64,000 bases of DNA from Kosmotoga olearia TBF 19.5.1 (lineage in GTDB: Bacteria; Thermotogota; Thermotogae; Petrotogales; Kosmotogaceae), in assembly GCF_000023325.1 (NCBI RefSeq), contig NC_012785.1:186001-250000 (forward strand). Direction: 5' to 3'. The notes beneath the pieces were generated by a model. That model saw nothing but the letters and a program-made list of their open reading frames with translations. It made no database searches and had not been told where the DNA came from. Positions 1-8,261 of the stretch are shown in pieces (within the stretch, counting starts at the first letter, position 1; each line of letters begins with the position of its first letter). A program made the translations under genes and the position numbers.

Positions 1-3000
1 AGCGTTATCGGCGTAAACCATGTCTATAGGATCTTTAAGGCCGAGTCCAAGCTCTTGTTTGAAAGCTGGCTGCGTAGTGCTGTAACCCAATTTCAGAGCG
101 ATAAGATCGCCGTTATTGTTTATAACGTAAACAAGGTCTCCGTTTATTATCGGTGCAACTTCGCTGTTCAGATCAAGGTCGGTTAACCTGCGTTCGTAAA
201 CCTCATCTATTCCTTCAGCAAAGATCTTTTCTACAAGGACTCCATTTTCGATATATACAACTTTGTCTCTTTCCGGAGCTGTCGTGAAGGTATATACTTC
301 GCTATTGGAACTGCCACCTCTCGAATCAGTTGCTTTTACACGCCAGTAGTAGGTACTTCCAGCGTTAAGAATCTCTGTGAGCTTATAGCTGTCCTCTGAG
401 GTGGTGGCAACAAATGTCAGAACGTCAGGATCTTCTCCAAGGTAAATGGTATTTACGATTTCATCACCATCGGGATCTTCTGATTTCCATTCAAACTCCG
501 GTGACAGAGAAACCATTTCGCTTCCATTCTCCGGAACGCTCAATTGCACTCTTGGGGCGGCATTCCCGGTAACAAAGCTCCAGACATCTGAAACGGCTGA
601 GTCTATTCCGTCGCTGGCTTCGACTTTCCAATAATAGACTTTATTTCCACTGTATTCAGTGAAACCGTAAGTTGTTTCTGTAGCCAGATCTATCTGTTGC
701 ATATTATCGACATCTGTTCCAATGTACAGAGTGTAGAACAACGTATCACCATCAGTATCGGTTCCTTCCCAGCTGAGCACTATTTCGCCTGTCAGATCTG
801 TTGCATCGTTTTCTGGTGCAATCAACTCAACAGCCGGTGGGTTGTTCTTTGTTGTGAAGGTCCATTTAGGTGATTCAGTTGAATTTCCAAATTCATCCCG
901 CGCTACAACGTGCCAGGTGTATTTTTTGTGGCTTTCAAGCGGTGTCGTTATCGTAGCAACAGGCGTGATCAGTCCTGTGTACAGGGGTTCAGCCTGGCCG
1001 TCAAGGTAAACATCGAAAACAAGCTTTGCGTTGTCCGGATCATACGCATTCCACATTAGAACAACGTCAGTGGTTTCCACATCTTCAGACCCATCCATAG
1101 GAGTCGGATTGGAGAATTCCACAGGATTGTCCTCAACAATGAAACTGCTCACTTTTCCGTAACGCGGTTCTTCATCTTCTATCTTGATTTTCCAGTAATA
1201 TGTTCTGTTTCCTAGCAATGAATCAACAACTTCTTTAGAGAATATCTCAGGAAGGGTCAAAGATGTTTTGGATCCTACGAATTCACGGTCGATCATCTTT
1301 TCCTCACTGTCGTAAAGCACAAAAATGTAATTTACAGTCCCATCATCGCTGGTGTATTCCCATGAGAATGTGGCTGTAGCTGGATCAATTACGCTACCGT
1401 CTTCAGGTGACAGATACTCGAGGTTAGAATCAGCTGTTTCAATTCTCTCAGGCTGCTCTAACCAATTCTTTGCACCGTGAGCATCTGTAGCGACAATGTT
1501 GAGATAGTAAATACTATCAGGTGCCAGATTTTCGGCTACAAAGCTTGACAGATTGATACCGGTAGCCACCAACGTCTCAGGAACTTTGCTTGTGTCAAAA
1601 TAAACCTCAACGAAGACATCTTCGCCTTCAGGATCGGTTGCTTCCCATGTGAATTCAAGAGGAGCAACTGCACCGTATTTCCAGAGGTCTCCAGGACCGG
1701 TTATCTCTATCACCGGTTTTTCGTTACCTGTGACGAAGCTGCGTTTTTCGCTTATTCCTTTCTTGCCGATCGGATCGCTTGCTACTACCCACCAGGTATA
1801 GGTTGTATCAGGTGTCAGCGGGAAGTCAAGCTCGACCTCTTCAACGTTAGCACCAAGATCTACAACCACGGGTTCTTCTTCGCCATCAGGGAGAAGGAAC
1901 AGTTTGGCCGTGAATACAGGATCGTCCTGATCAAATACCGACCAGCTGAATTTTGATTTAATTGTTGAAACCGGAGCACCATCGAAAGGTTCTTTTAATT
2001 CAACCACCGGTGGTTCATCAAAGGTGGAGAATTCCCATACATCACTCGTGACTGTGGCAGCACCATCGGTTGCAGTTACTCTCCAGTAATAGGTGCTTCT
2101 GGGACTGAAAATGCCTTCCACTGTTATTGTTTTTTCTTCAAGGGTTGCAGAAGCTATCAAAGTTTCAAAAGTCGTGTCAGTCGCTATTTCGATTGTGTAG
2201 GTTAAGGCATCTCCGTCAGGATCATCGCAACTCCAGGCAAAGATTAGCCTATCGAAATTATCCAGATCGGTAGCACCTGGAGTGGGACTCTCAGCAATAG
2301 GTCTATTGGGTTCAGTGTTTTCTGTGAAGAACATGTGTTCTTCCGTTACAGTTGAAGCCTTCTTTGAATCAATTGCTTCAACCCTCCAGAAGTACTGTGA
2401 ACGTGCCTGAACCTTTTCAAGCTTGAAGGTGCTGTCTGGTGTTTCGTACATTTCTTCTTCGCCTTCAGCTTGTCTGATGAACACATGATAAATCACATCA
2501 TCGCCATCAGGATCGAAACAGTGCCATTCCAGAACAACGCTTCTTGGATCAATAAATGTCCCATCTTCAGGAGAAAGGATCTCAACAACAGGCGCTCTAT
2601 TGCCAACAACAAACTTTCTTTCCACGCTGCCCTGGCCACCGTAAGTATCCCTGGCAACAACCTTCAGCGAATATGTGGAAGCACTGTCAAGTCCTGTAAC
2701 AGCAATGAAATCATCCTCAAGATTTGTCGCCAGCGTGGTGTAAAGTTCTCCAACCTTCGCAATGTAAACATCGTATACAAGGCTATCACCGTCAGCATCT
2801 GTTCCAATCCAGCTAAACGTTGCGTCTCTGGAAACTTCCTGCATTTCTTCCGCTGGGTAGACAAAAGCAACTTCCGGTTCTGTATTTGACATTTCAAATG
2901 CCCACTCATCGCTCTTGATGGCCTTGCCATCATATGCACCTTCAGCGACCACATACCACTTATAGCTGGTATGGCCTTTCAGCTTTTCATCAAGTACGAA

Positions 3001-3942
3001 CTTTATGGGACTGGAAAGCTCTTCGGGGTTTTTGACGACAGGGCCAAAAACCTTTTCTCCTTCGTCAGAAACGATGTGTATCTGGAATTTCACCGGCCAA
3101 TAATAGCGGTTGTATTCGACTTTCCAGGTTAATTCAACAGGCTGTTCTCCAACAACGGAAGTATCGGCTGGACTTATCAGGGTTATACCCTTCAACCGCG
3201 GCGCCACTTCTGTTGTGAATGCATAGGTTCCGGAGATTCTTTCTCCACCGTAACCATCTTTTGCAATTACCTTCCAATAATATTTCTTGCCGAATTCGAG
3301 TTCTTCTATTGTGTAGCTTGTAGCAGATCCAACGTTCACTTTTTCGGGGTTTGTAAAACGTATGTCAGTATCAAACATCACCGTAAAAGTAAGATTATCT
3401 CCATCGGGATCTCCACCGGAAATCCATTTCAGGGTCAAACCACGTGCAGTAACGTTCGCCGAATTGTTGGCAGGAGCAACCAACTCGGGTTTATCTGGAT
3501 CGCTATTCTTGAGTTTGAAAGTCCAAATTTCACTTTCATCATATTTTCCTTTTTCGTTGAATACTTTAACTTTCCACCAATATTGCTTATGGGGCTTAAC
3601 ATTGGCTTCATAACTGAATTTCACAATGTCCTTTGCTTCCCTTGACGGGACACCTTTAACACCTTCGGCAATCTTCCGAAGAGCGTCTTTGCTTTCACCC
3701 ATCCAGATCTCTGCCGTAAGTGTTTCACTGGTTTTTTTATACATTACGTCCCAGCTTAACTCAATCGTCTTACTGTATTTCACTGTGTCATCGTTATTTC
3801 GTGGCACAGGTGATACAGCGTTGACGAGTATCTTCGGTGGTTCGGTACACGAAGACAGAGTGAAGATCATTCCAATTACCAGAATGGCGAGTAACACAAA
3901 GGATAGCGTTGGACTACTCAGACTCTTACTTTTCCTGGACAT
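1..3942 (-). CDS. Large surface lipoprotein with 12 Fn3-like repeats (3' part outside window)
   Basis: The frame is open from an ATG at 3942 to the left edge (1314 codons), so the C-terminus is missing. The N-terminus has a basic stretch, a hydrophobic helix and a lipobox (LSSC, Cys about residue 33), so it is an exported lipoprotein. Twelve fibronectin type III-like repeats of about 95-100 residues follow, each recognisable by a (T/S)YYW(K/R)V core and a closing (W/Y)xF(T/V)T strand. Around residue 1220 the sequence changes to a PQQ/WD-like propeller segment (IINGDLVYVINNNGDLIAL). A GGAGGG site lies 5 nt before the ATG. The gene follows the metallophosphoesterase by 12 nt and is probably co-transcribed. 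The role is not known; adhesion or carbohydrate binding at the cell envelope is an inference from the Fn3 array. Confidence 0.88.
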   Translation of the reverse strand, partial: MSRKSKSLSSPTLSFVLLAILVIGMIFTLSSCTEPPKILVNAVSPVPRNNDDTVKYSKTIELSWDVMYKKTSETLTAEIWMGESKDALRKIAEGVKGVPSREAKDIVKFSYEANVKPHKQYWWKVKVFNEKGKYDESEIWTFKLKNSDPDKPELVAPANNSANVTARGLTLKWISGGDPDGDNLTFTVMFDTDIRFTNPEKVNVGSATSYTIEELEFGKKYYWKVIAKDGYGGERISGTYAFTTEVAPRLKGITLISPADTSVVGEQPVELTWKVEYNRYYWPVKFQIHIVSDEGEKVFGPVVKNPEELSSPIKFVLDEKLKGHTSYKWYVVAEGAYDGKAIKSDEWAFEMSNTEPEVAFVYPAEEMQEVSRDATFSWIGTDADGDSLVYDVYIAKVGELYTTLATNLEDDFIAVTGLDSASTYSLKVVARDTYGGQGSVERKFVVGNRAPVVEILSPEDGTFIDPRSVVLEWHCFDPDGDDVIYHVFIRQAEGEEEMYETPDSTFKLEKVQARSQYFWRVEAIDSKKASTVTEEHMFFTENTEPNRPIAESPTPGATDLDNFDRLIFAWSCDDPDGDALTYTIEIATDTTFETLIASATLEEKTITVEGIFSPRSTYYWRVTATDGAATVTSDVWEFSTFDEPPVVELKEPFDGAPVSTIKSKFSWSVFDQDDPVFTAKLFLLPDGEEEPVVVDLGANVEEVELDFPLTPDTTYTWWVVASDPIGKKGISEKRSFVTGNEKPVIEITGPGDLWKYGAVAPLEFTWEATDPEGEDVFVEVYFDTSKVPETLVATGINLSSFVAENLAPDSIYYLNIVATDAHGAKNWLEQPERIETADSNLEYLSPEDGSVIDPATATFSWEYTSDDGTVNYIFVLYDSEEKMIDREFVGSKTSLTLPEIFSKEVVDSLLGNRTYYWKIKIEDEEPRYGKVSSFIVEDNPVEFSNPTPMDGSEDVETTDVVLMWNAYDPDNAKLVFDVYLDGQAEPLYTGLITPVATITTPLESHKKYTWHVVARDEFGNSTESPKWTFTTKNNPPAVELIAPENDATDLTGEIVLSWEGTDTDGDTLFYTLYIGTDVDNMQQIDLATETTYGFTEYSGNKVYYWKVEASDGIDSAVSDVWSFVTGNAAPRVQLSVPENGSEMVSLSPEFEWKSEDPDGDEIVNTIYLGEDPDVLTFVATTSEDSYKLTEILNAGSTYYWRVKATDSRGGSSNSEVYTFTTAPERDKVVYIENGVLVEKIFAEGIDEVYERRLTDLDLNSEVAPIINGDLVYVINNNGDLIALKLGYSTTQPAFKQELGLGLKDPIDMVYADNA

Positions 3943-3954
3943 TCTTATCCCTCC

Positions 3955-5235
3955 TCAGACACGTATATTTATTTCATTTGCAGTGAATTTATCACTTCCA
4001 TACCTTTGATCAGAACCAATTCCGTTTAATTTCATTACATGTCTAGATTCTATATTAAGATCTTTACCGATTTTTTGAACTATCAAATAACTCAATTGAG
4101 CTCTCTTTACAAAACTATTCGAAGATTTCCTATCCACCATTTCTACCACAGGTTGCCATGTGCCGGTATTGGCATAAAATTTCAGTTCACCATCCACCGG
4201 AATTCCTCTCAACGTATGTCTATGATTATGCCCCATAATCACCCCCTTTATATCTGTGGGAAGTACCTCAGGAACACCATTGCAGTAACCAACAAAATTA
4301 GTTTTCCTCATTACTTTCTTAAATCCTTTTTCAAAGGAGCAACCAAGAATTCGTCGAGCGCATCTATATAAATAATCGGTTTGCATAAATCGTCTGAAAC
4401 TCATGATTACACGGATTATCCATTCTCCAAATTTCATACCGCCAAAACGATTGACAAAAATCGTCGTTAGATATCTCAATCTCGGATAGTTAGTCTTCAA
4501 CCAGCTCTGCGCTTCAGGCGTCTTGAGCATTTCTATAAACGTCTTCGTCCAGAGTTCCAGAAGATCCGTATCGACGTCATAACGCTGCCTGATATGTTCA
4601 AACCATTGAAAGACATCCAGAGTAGGGTGCACAAATCGATAATCATTTATAAATGGCACCGGTGCATTCAATCTTTTCAACTTTTCTTCAAAATTTAGCA
4701 CCATGTACCGCGCCATAAAGTTCCCAAAAGGAGCCAAAAGATTACCGTTATCGTCTTTTGAGAATCTTCCCACAATGTCAAATTGGTTTCCGTGAAGGGT
4801 GAAAAGCTGCATCTCTGCGTCATAATAGAAAGGCAAAATCCTTACATTTTTTTGACCACCCAGAGCTTCTATGAGGCTGTTTCGCAATTCCGGATTTTCG
4901 AGCAGATAATGATCGTGGTTCCCGACAACATACACAATTTTCCCATACTCGGAAAATCGCCTGAAAGCGTCAAAAACACGAGTATGACGACTTTCAATGT
5001 CAGATATGAGTCTGGATGTCAATGACCTCGAAAGAATCGGATAAGGCAACAACCCGAGAGATTTAACTTCATTTGAATTAACCAGCTCTAATCCGTCACC
5101 AACAATCACAAGCTCAGAACAACCTGAAATTACAAGTGATTCTATAAGGTCGGCGAGCTCGTTATCGTATTCAAAATCGGTTTCGAATGTTCCATCACCA
5201 ATATGAAGATCCCCCAGATAAACCTTTGTTACCAT
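3955..5235 (-). CDS. Calcineurin-like metallophosphoesterase
   Basis: A 426-residue protein with the full metal-site series of the calcineurin-like phosphoesterase family: GDLHIGD near residue 8, a GDGLE variant of the GDxxE motif, GNHDHY, an isolated HGN and a late GHNHRH. It should be a dinuclear-metal phosphohydrolase; the substrate cannot be read from the sequence. There is no signal peptide. An upstream ATG at 5253 exists, but it has no ribosome binding site and overlaps the predicted -10 box. I therefore start at ATG 5235, 8 nt after the -10, which would make the mRNA essentially leaderless. It heads a two-gene unit with the Fn3 lipoprotein. Confidence 0.86.
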   Translation of the reverse strand: MVTKVYLGDLHIGDGTFETDFEYDNELADLIESLVISGCSELVIVGDGLELVNSNEVKSLGLLPYPILSRSLTSRLISDIESRHTRVFDAFRRFSEYGKIVYVVGNHDHYLLENPELRNSLIEALGGQKNVRILPFYYDAEMQLFTLHGNQFDIVGRFSKDDNGNLLAPFGNFMARYMVLNFEEKLKRLNAPVPFINDYRFVHPTLDVFQWFEHIRQRYDVDTDLLELWTKTFIEMLKTPEAQSWLKTNYPRLRYLTTIFVNRFGGMKFGEWIIRVIMSFRRFMQTDYLYRCARRILGCSFEKGFKKVMRKTNFVGYCNGVPEVLPTDIKGVIMGHNHRHTLRGIPVDGELKFYANTGTWQPVVEMVDRKSSNSFVKRAQLSYLIVQKIGKDLNIESRHVMKLNGIGSDQRYGSDKFTANEINIRV

Positions 5236-5243
5236 ACGTTGTG

Positions 5244-5272
5244 ATTTTACCATACACCGTTAAATGCGACAA
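5244..5272 (-). promoter_or_regulatory. Promoter of the metallophosphoesterase
   Basis: On the minus strand TTGTCG (5272-5267) is followed by a 17-nt spacer and TAAAAT (5249-5244), with a TG one base upstream of the -10 (extended -10). Transcription would start 1-3 nt before ATG 5235. Confidence 0.6.
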
Positions 5273-5353
5273 TTCCTAACCGTTTTCATTTTACCTCAGT
5301 ATCTTCAAATTTCCCAAAAATCATGCGACAATAATAGCGATGGGAGAGATGTC

Positions 5354-6274
5354 ATGTTTTTTTATGTGATCGATTTTCTATTTTCGATTCCCTTGATAAC
5401 TAATAGTGTTGAGGATTTTTTACTGGCATTTCTAATCAGCGGATTCGTGTCTCTTTCAATGAGGGGGTATGAATCACAGATTATCCTTGATCCCAAAGAA
5501 AGAAAAATTTCTTTCTTTGGGTCATTGGTGATGGTAACGATTCTGTTTTTTGTTTTTACCGGATCTGATATAATCATTCTTTTGCCTGCGTTATTATCCG
5601 CACTATTCCGCTATACAATCCTCTTTCGGTTCAAAAGATTTTTCAAGCTCAGACCAATGACCGTTGATCCCGGAACAGTCGAAGAAGACTTTCAGGAGCT
5701 TGTCCACGTAAAAACTTATGATGGTTTTAAGAGATTTCTCGACTTTGTTTTTGGAGTAGTTTTTCTGATTCTTTTGACTCCAATCTTTCTCATAATAGCC
5801 GTACTAATCCTGATCACTTCCGGAAGACCCGTGTTCATAACACAGGATCGCATGGGAAGAAATGAGAAGGTATTCAAAATGCTCAAGTTCAGAACGTTCA
5901 CGAACGGCGAACATCACAAGAGAATAACCAGGGTTGGCAAAATTTTGCGCCCACTGAGGCTCGATGAGCTCCCCCAGATTATCAACATCATTCTCGGCGA
6001 AATGAGCCTGGTTGGCCCCAGACCAGAACTCAAAGCCTTTCACGAGATGGGTAAAAAACACGTTCCAAACTATAAGCTTCGTTTACTGGTGAGACCCGGT
6101 CTCACCGGCTGGGCACAGATTAACTATAAATACACTACAACCCCTGAGGAATACATGATAAAAACCTCATACGATCTGTACTACGTTTTGAATCGCTCTC
6201 TGAGACTGGATATCCTGTGCTTGCTCAAAACTCCCTACGCTGTAATAAAATCTCTGGTGTCTAAAGATTTCTAG
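5354..6274 (+). CDS. Polyprenyl-phosphate sugar-phosphate transferase (bacterial sugar transferase family)
   Basis: A 306-residue membrane protein. Residues 1-100 hold several hydrophobic helices. A further helix (about 125-148) precedes the catalytic bacterial sugar transferase domain, with QDRMGRNEKVFKMLKFRT, a K/R-rich segment, LDELPQIINIILGEMSLVGPRPE and a C-terminal PGLTGWAQINY. Family members transfer a hexose-1-phosphate to undecaprenyl phosphate to begin a surface polysaccharide repeat; the sugar is unknown. An earlier in-frame ATG at 5264 lacks a ribosome binding site. ATG 5354 has GGGAGA 7 nt upstream and is preferred. No other glycan genes are adjacent. Confidence 0.88.
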   Translation: MFFYVIDFLFSIPLITNSVEDFLLAFLISGFVSLSMRGYESQIILDPKERKISFFGSLVMVTILFFVFTGSDIIILLPALLSALFRYTILFRFKRFFKLRPMTVDPGTVEEDFQELVHVKTYDGFKRFLDFVFGVVFLILLTPIFLIIAVLILITSGRPVFITQDRMGRNEKVFKMLKFRTFTNGEHHKRITRVGKILRPLRLDELPQIINIILGEMSLVGPRPELKAFHEMGKKHVPNYKLRLLVRPGLTGWAQINYKYTTTPEEYMIKTSYDLYYVLNRSLRLDILCLLKTPYAVIKSLVSKDF

Positions 6275-6288
6275 GCTGCTAATAAAAA

Positions 6289-6320
6289 AATCGGGGACAT
6301 TTGATAAAGTGTCCCCGATT
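6289..6320 (-). terminator. Intrinsic terminator of hydA
   Basis: A perfect 11-bp stem (arms 6289-6299 and 6310-6320, loop 10 nt) is followed on the minus strand by seven T residues. It lies 25 nt after the hydA stop. On the plus strand the tail is not T-rich, so it serves mainly hydA. Confidence 0.85.
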
Positions 6321-6344
6321 ATCTATCTCCCGCTCACATTGAGC

Positions 6345-8099
6345 TCAATTTACTTCTTCAAGTTCTTTCTTTCGTTCCACAACGCTCTTTTTCCTGTCGA
6401 GATAGTGCGTGTGGAGAAGCTCATGGGATATGTGGCTAAGCGGGTGCTCAAGATATTCCTCGTAGATTTTCTTGATCGCCGGGTTTTCATGAGATTTTCT
6501 GATAGGCATGTTTTCATCAATTTCGTAAATAGCCTGCATTCTTCTCTCAAGATAATCTGGTCTGGTGGATTTGGGCTGTCCTCCACCACCAATGCAACCA
6601 CCTGGACAGGCCATAATCTCCACAAAGTCATAGTAAACCTCACCAGATTTTATCTTATCCATGAGTTTGACAACATTTGCACCACCGTGGGCAACAGCAA
6701 CTTTCAGAATCTTTCCATCAAGGTCAACCTCAGCCTCTTTGACTCCCTCAAATCCACGCACAAATTCAAAATCGAGCTTCGGCAGTTCTTTGCCGGTGTA
6801 AAGCTCATAAGCCGTTCTGAGAGCTGCTTCCATAACACCACCGGTAGCACCAAATATTACAGCGGCACCGGTAGATATGCCAAGAGGAGTATCGTATTCT
6901 TCTTCAGGAAGTGATTCATAAGGAATCTTTTTCATCTTTATCAATTTTCCTAATTCTCTAGTGGTTATAACAGCATCCACAGCAACATGCCCTCTAACCA
7001 GCAATGTTTCGCGCTCTGCTTCGTCTTTCTTGGCTGTACATGGCATTACGGAAACGACAAATATATCTTTTGGATCTTTGCCTATCTTTTTGGCGAAATA
7101 GGTTTTGATAAGAGCACCGAGCATCTCATGTGGAGACTTGGCTGTGGAAAGATTTTCTCTGAATTCAGGATAGAGTTTCTCCATCAGGTTAACCCAGCCG
7201 GGACAACAGGAAGTGAACATGGGGAACTTACCGCCTTCCTTTATCCTCTGAAGAAGTTCGGATCCCTCTTCCATAATCGTGAGGTCAGCAGCAAAGTCTG
7301 TATCGAAAACATAGTCAAATCCTAACTTTCTAAGGGCTGCAACCATCTTACCCGTGGAGATCGTTCCCGGTTCTTCACCGAATTCTTCACCGAGAGCTAC
7401 ACGAACAGCCGGAGCTGTCTGCACCACCAGAACTTTTTCATGCTTATACAGTTCTTCGGCTACACGTCTGAAATCCATTCTCTCCGTGATTGCTCCAACC
7501 GGACACACCGTTGCGCACTGGCCACAGTTGATACAATCCGTAGCAGCTATTGGAGCTCCAAGCGCTGGGACTGGTATAGAATGATATCCCCTTCCTGCCA
7601 CAGAAAGAATAGAAAGTCCTTGCAATTCTTTACAGGCACGGCCACATCTTCCACAAAGAATACACTTGTTCATGTCCCTGAACAAAGAAGGGCTGGACGT
7701 GTCGTAGGGTATATTTCTGAGGTCCTTCGGGAACATATCCTTGATATCGTATCTGTAAATGAGATCCTGGAATTCACAGCGCCCGTTTGCATCACATGTC
7801 ATACAATCATTGGGATGGCTGGAAAGCAGTAAAGCCAGATTGAACCTCACGGAGCGGTTCACGCGCTCCGTATTCGTTCTTATGACCATCCCATCAGTAA
7901 CATAGGTAGCACACGCTGGAGAAAGGTTGCGTGCTCCTTCGATTTCAACCATACAAACCCTGCATGCTCCCACGATTGATAGCGCCGGATGATAACACAA
8001 CGTTGGGATTTCGATACCAATTTCACGACATACTTCGAGGACTGTTCGATTTTCTTCAACCTGATATTGTTTTCCGTTGATTGTAACGGTAACTGGCAC
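6345..8099 (-). CDS. hydA: [FeFe] hydrogenase catalytic subunit, NADH-linked type
   Basis: A 584-residue catalytic subunit. Domains in order: a plant-type [2Fe-2S] domain (Cys around 34-62), a NuoG-like Cys/His motif (HPNDCMTCDANGRC, about 95-108), two [4Fe-4S] sites (CILCGRCGRAC and CINCGQCATVC, 140-210), then the H-cluster domain. This has TSCCPGW, MPCTAKKDEAE and MACPGGCIGGGGQP, followed by the small-subunit-like tail. The first signature has G where many family members have A. The start is GTG 8099, with GGAGGTG 7 nt upstream. In Thermotoga the trimer HydABC couples NADH and ferredoxin oxidation to H2 formation; here the HydB/C partners lie 8 kb away on the other strand. It is monocistronic, with its own promoter and terminator. 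Confidence 0.95.
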   Translation of the reverse strand: MPVTVTINGKQYQVEENRTVLEVCREIGIEIPTLCYHPALSIVGACRVCMVEIEGARNLSPACATYVTDGMVIRTNTERVNRSVRFNLALLLSSHPNDCMTCDANGRCEFQDLIYRYDIKDMFPKDLRNIPYDTSSPSLFRDMNKCILCGRCGRACKELQGLSILSVAGRGYHSIPVPALGAPIAATDCINCGQCATVCPVGAITERMDFRRVAEELYKHEKVLVVQTAPAVRVALGEEFGEEPGTISTGKMVAALRKLGFDYVFDTDFAADLTIMEEGSELLQRIKEGGKFPMFTSCCPGWVNLMEKLYPEFRENLSTAKSPHEMLGALIKTYFAKKIGKDPKDIFVVSVMPCTAKKDEAERETLLVRGHVAVDAVITTRELGKLIKMKKIPYESLPEEEYDTPLGISTGAAVIFGATGGVMEAALRTAYELYTGKELPKLDFEFVRGFEGVKEAEVDLDGKILKVAVAHGGANVVKLMDKIKSGEVYYDFVEIMACPGGCIGGGGQPKSTRPDYLERRMQAIYEIDENMPIRKSHENPAIKKIYEEYLEHPLSHISHELLHTHYLDRKKSVVERKKELEEVN

Positions 8100-8138
8100 C
8101 CAGAAGCACCTCCATTCGGCAACGTAAACTCACAGTTA

Positions 8139-8156
8139 TTGTGAATTTTCTATCAA
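8139..8156. promoter_or_regulatory. Possible Rex-type operator at the hydA transcription start
   Basis: TTGTGA-N6-TATCAA matches 10 of 12 half-site positions of the Rex consensus TTGTGA-N6-TCACAA. It overlaps the predicted start of hydA transcription (about 8154). Rex is known to control hydrogenase genes in Thermotogales; binding here is inferred from the match only. Confidence 0.35.
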
Positions 8157-8160
8157 GGTT

Positions 8161-8190
8161 ATTCTACCATATCATTCTATGAAGTTACAA
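8161..8190 (-). promoter_or_regulatory. Promoter of hydA
   Basis: On the minus strand TTGTAA (8190-8185), an 18-nt spacer and TAGAAT (8166-8161), with TGG directly before the -10 (extended -10). The leader would be about 55 nt. Confidence 0.6.
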
Positions 8191-8223
8191 TGTATAAAGT
8201 TAAAATTTTCTCCAAACTAAGAA

Positions 8224-8245
8224 GGGAGGTTCGGTAGAACCTCCC
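8224..8245 (-). terminator. Probable terminator of leuS
   Basis: An 8-bp perfect stem (GGGAGGTT/AACCTCCC, loop 6 nt) lies 16 nt after the leuS stop. The T-tract on the minus strand is weak (TTCTTAGTTT). Confidence 0.65.
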
Positions 8246-8261
8246 CCACAACTTCCTGTTA

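Noticed and set aside
8130-8144. TCACA-N5-TGTGA inverted repeat in the hydA leader
   Set aside because: The half-sites are in the reverse order for CRP or Rex operators; the overlapping TTGTGA-N6-TATCAA is the better candidate.
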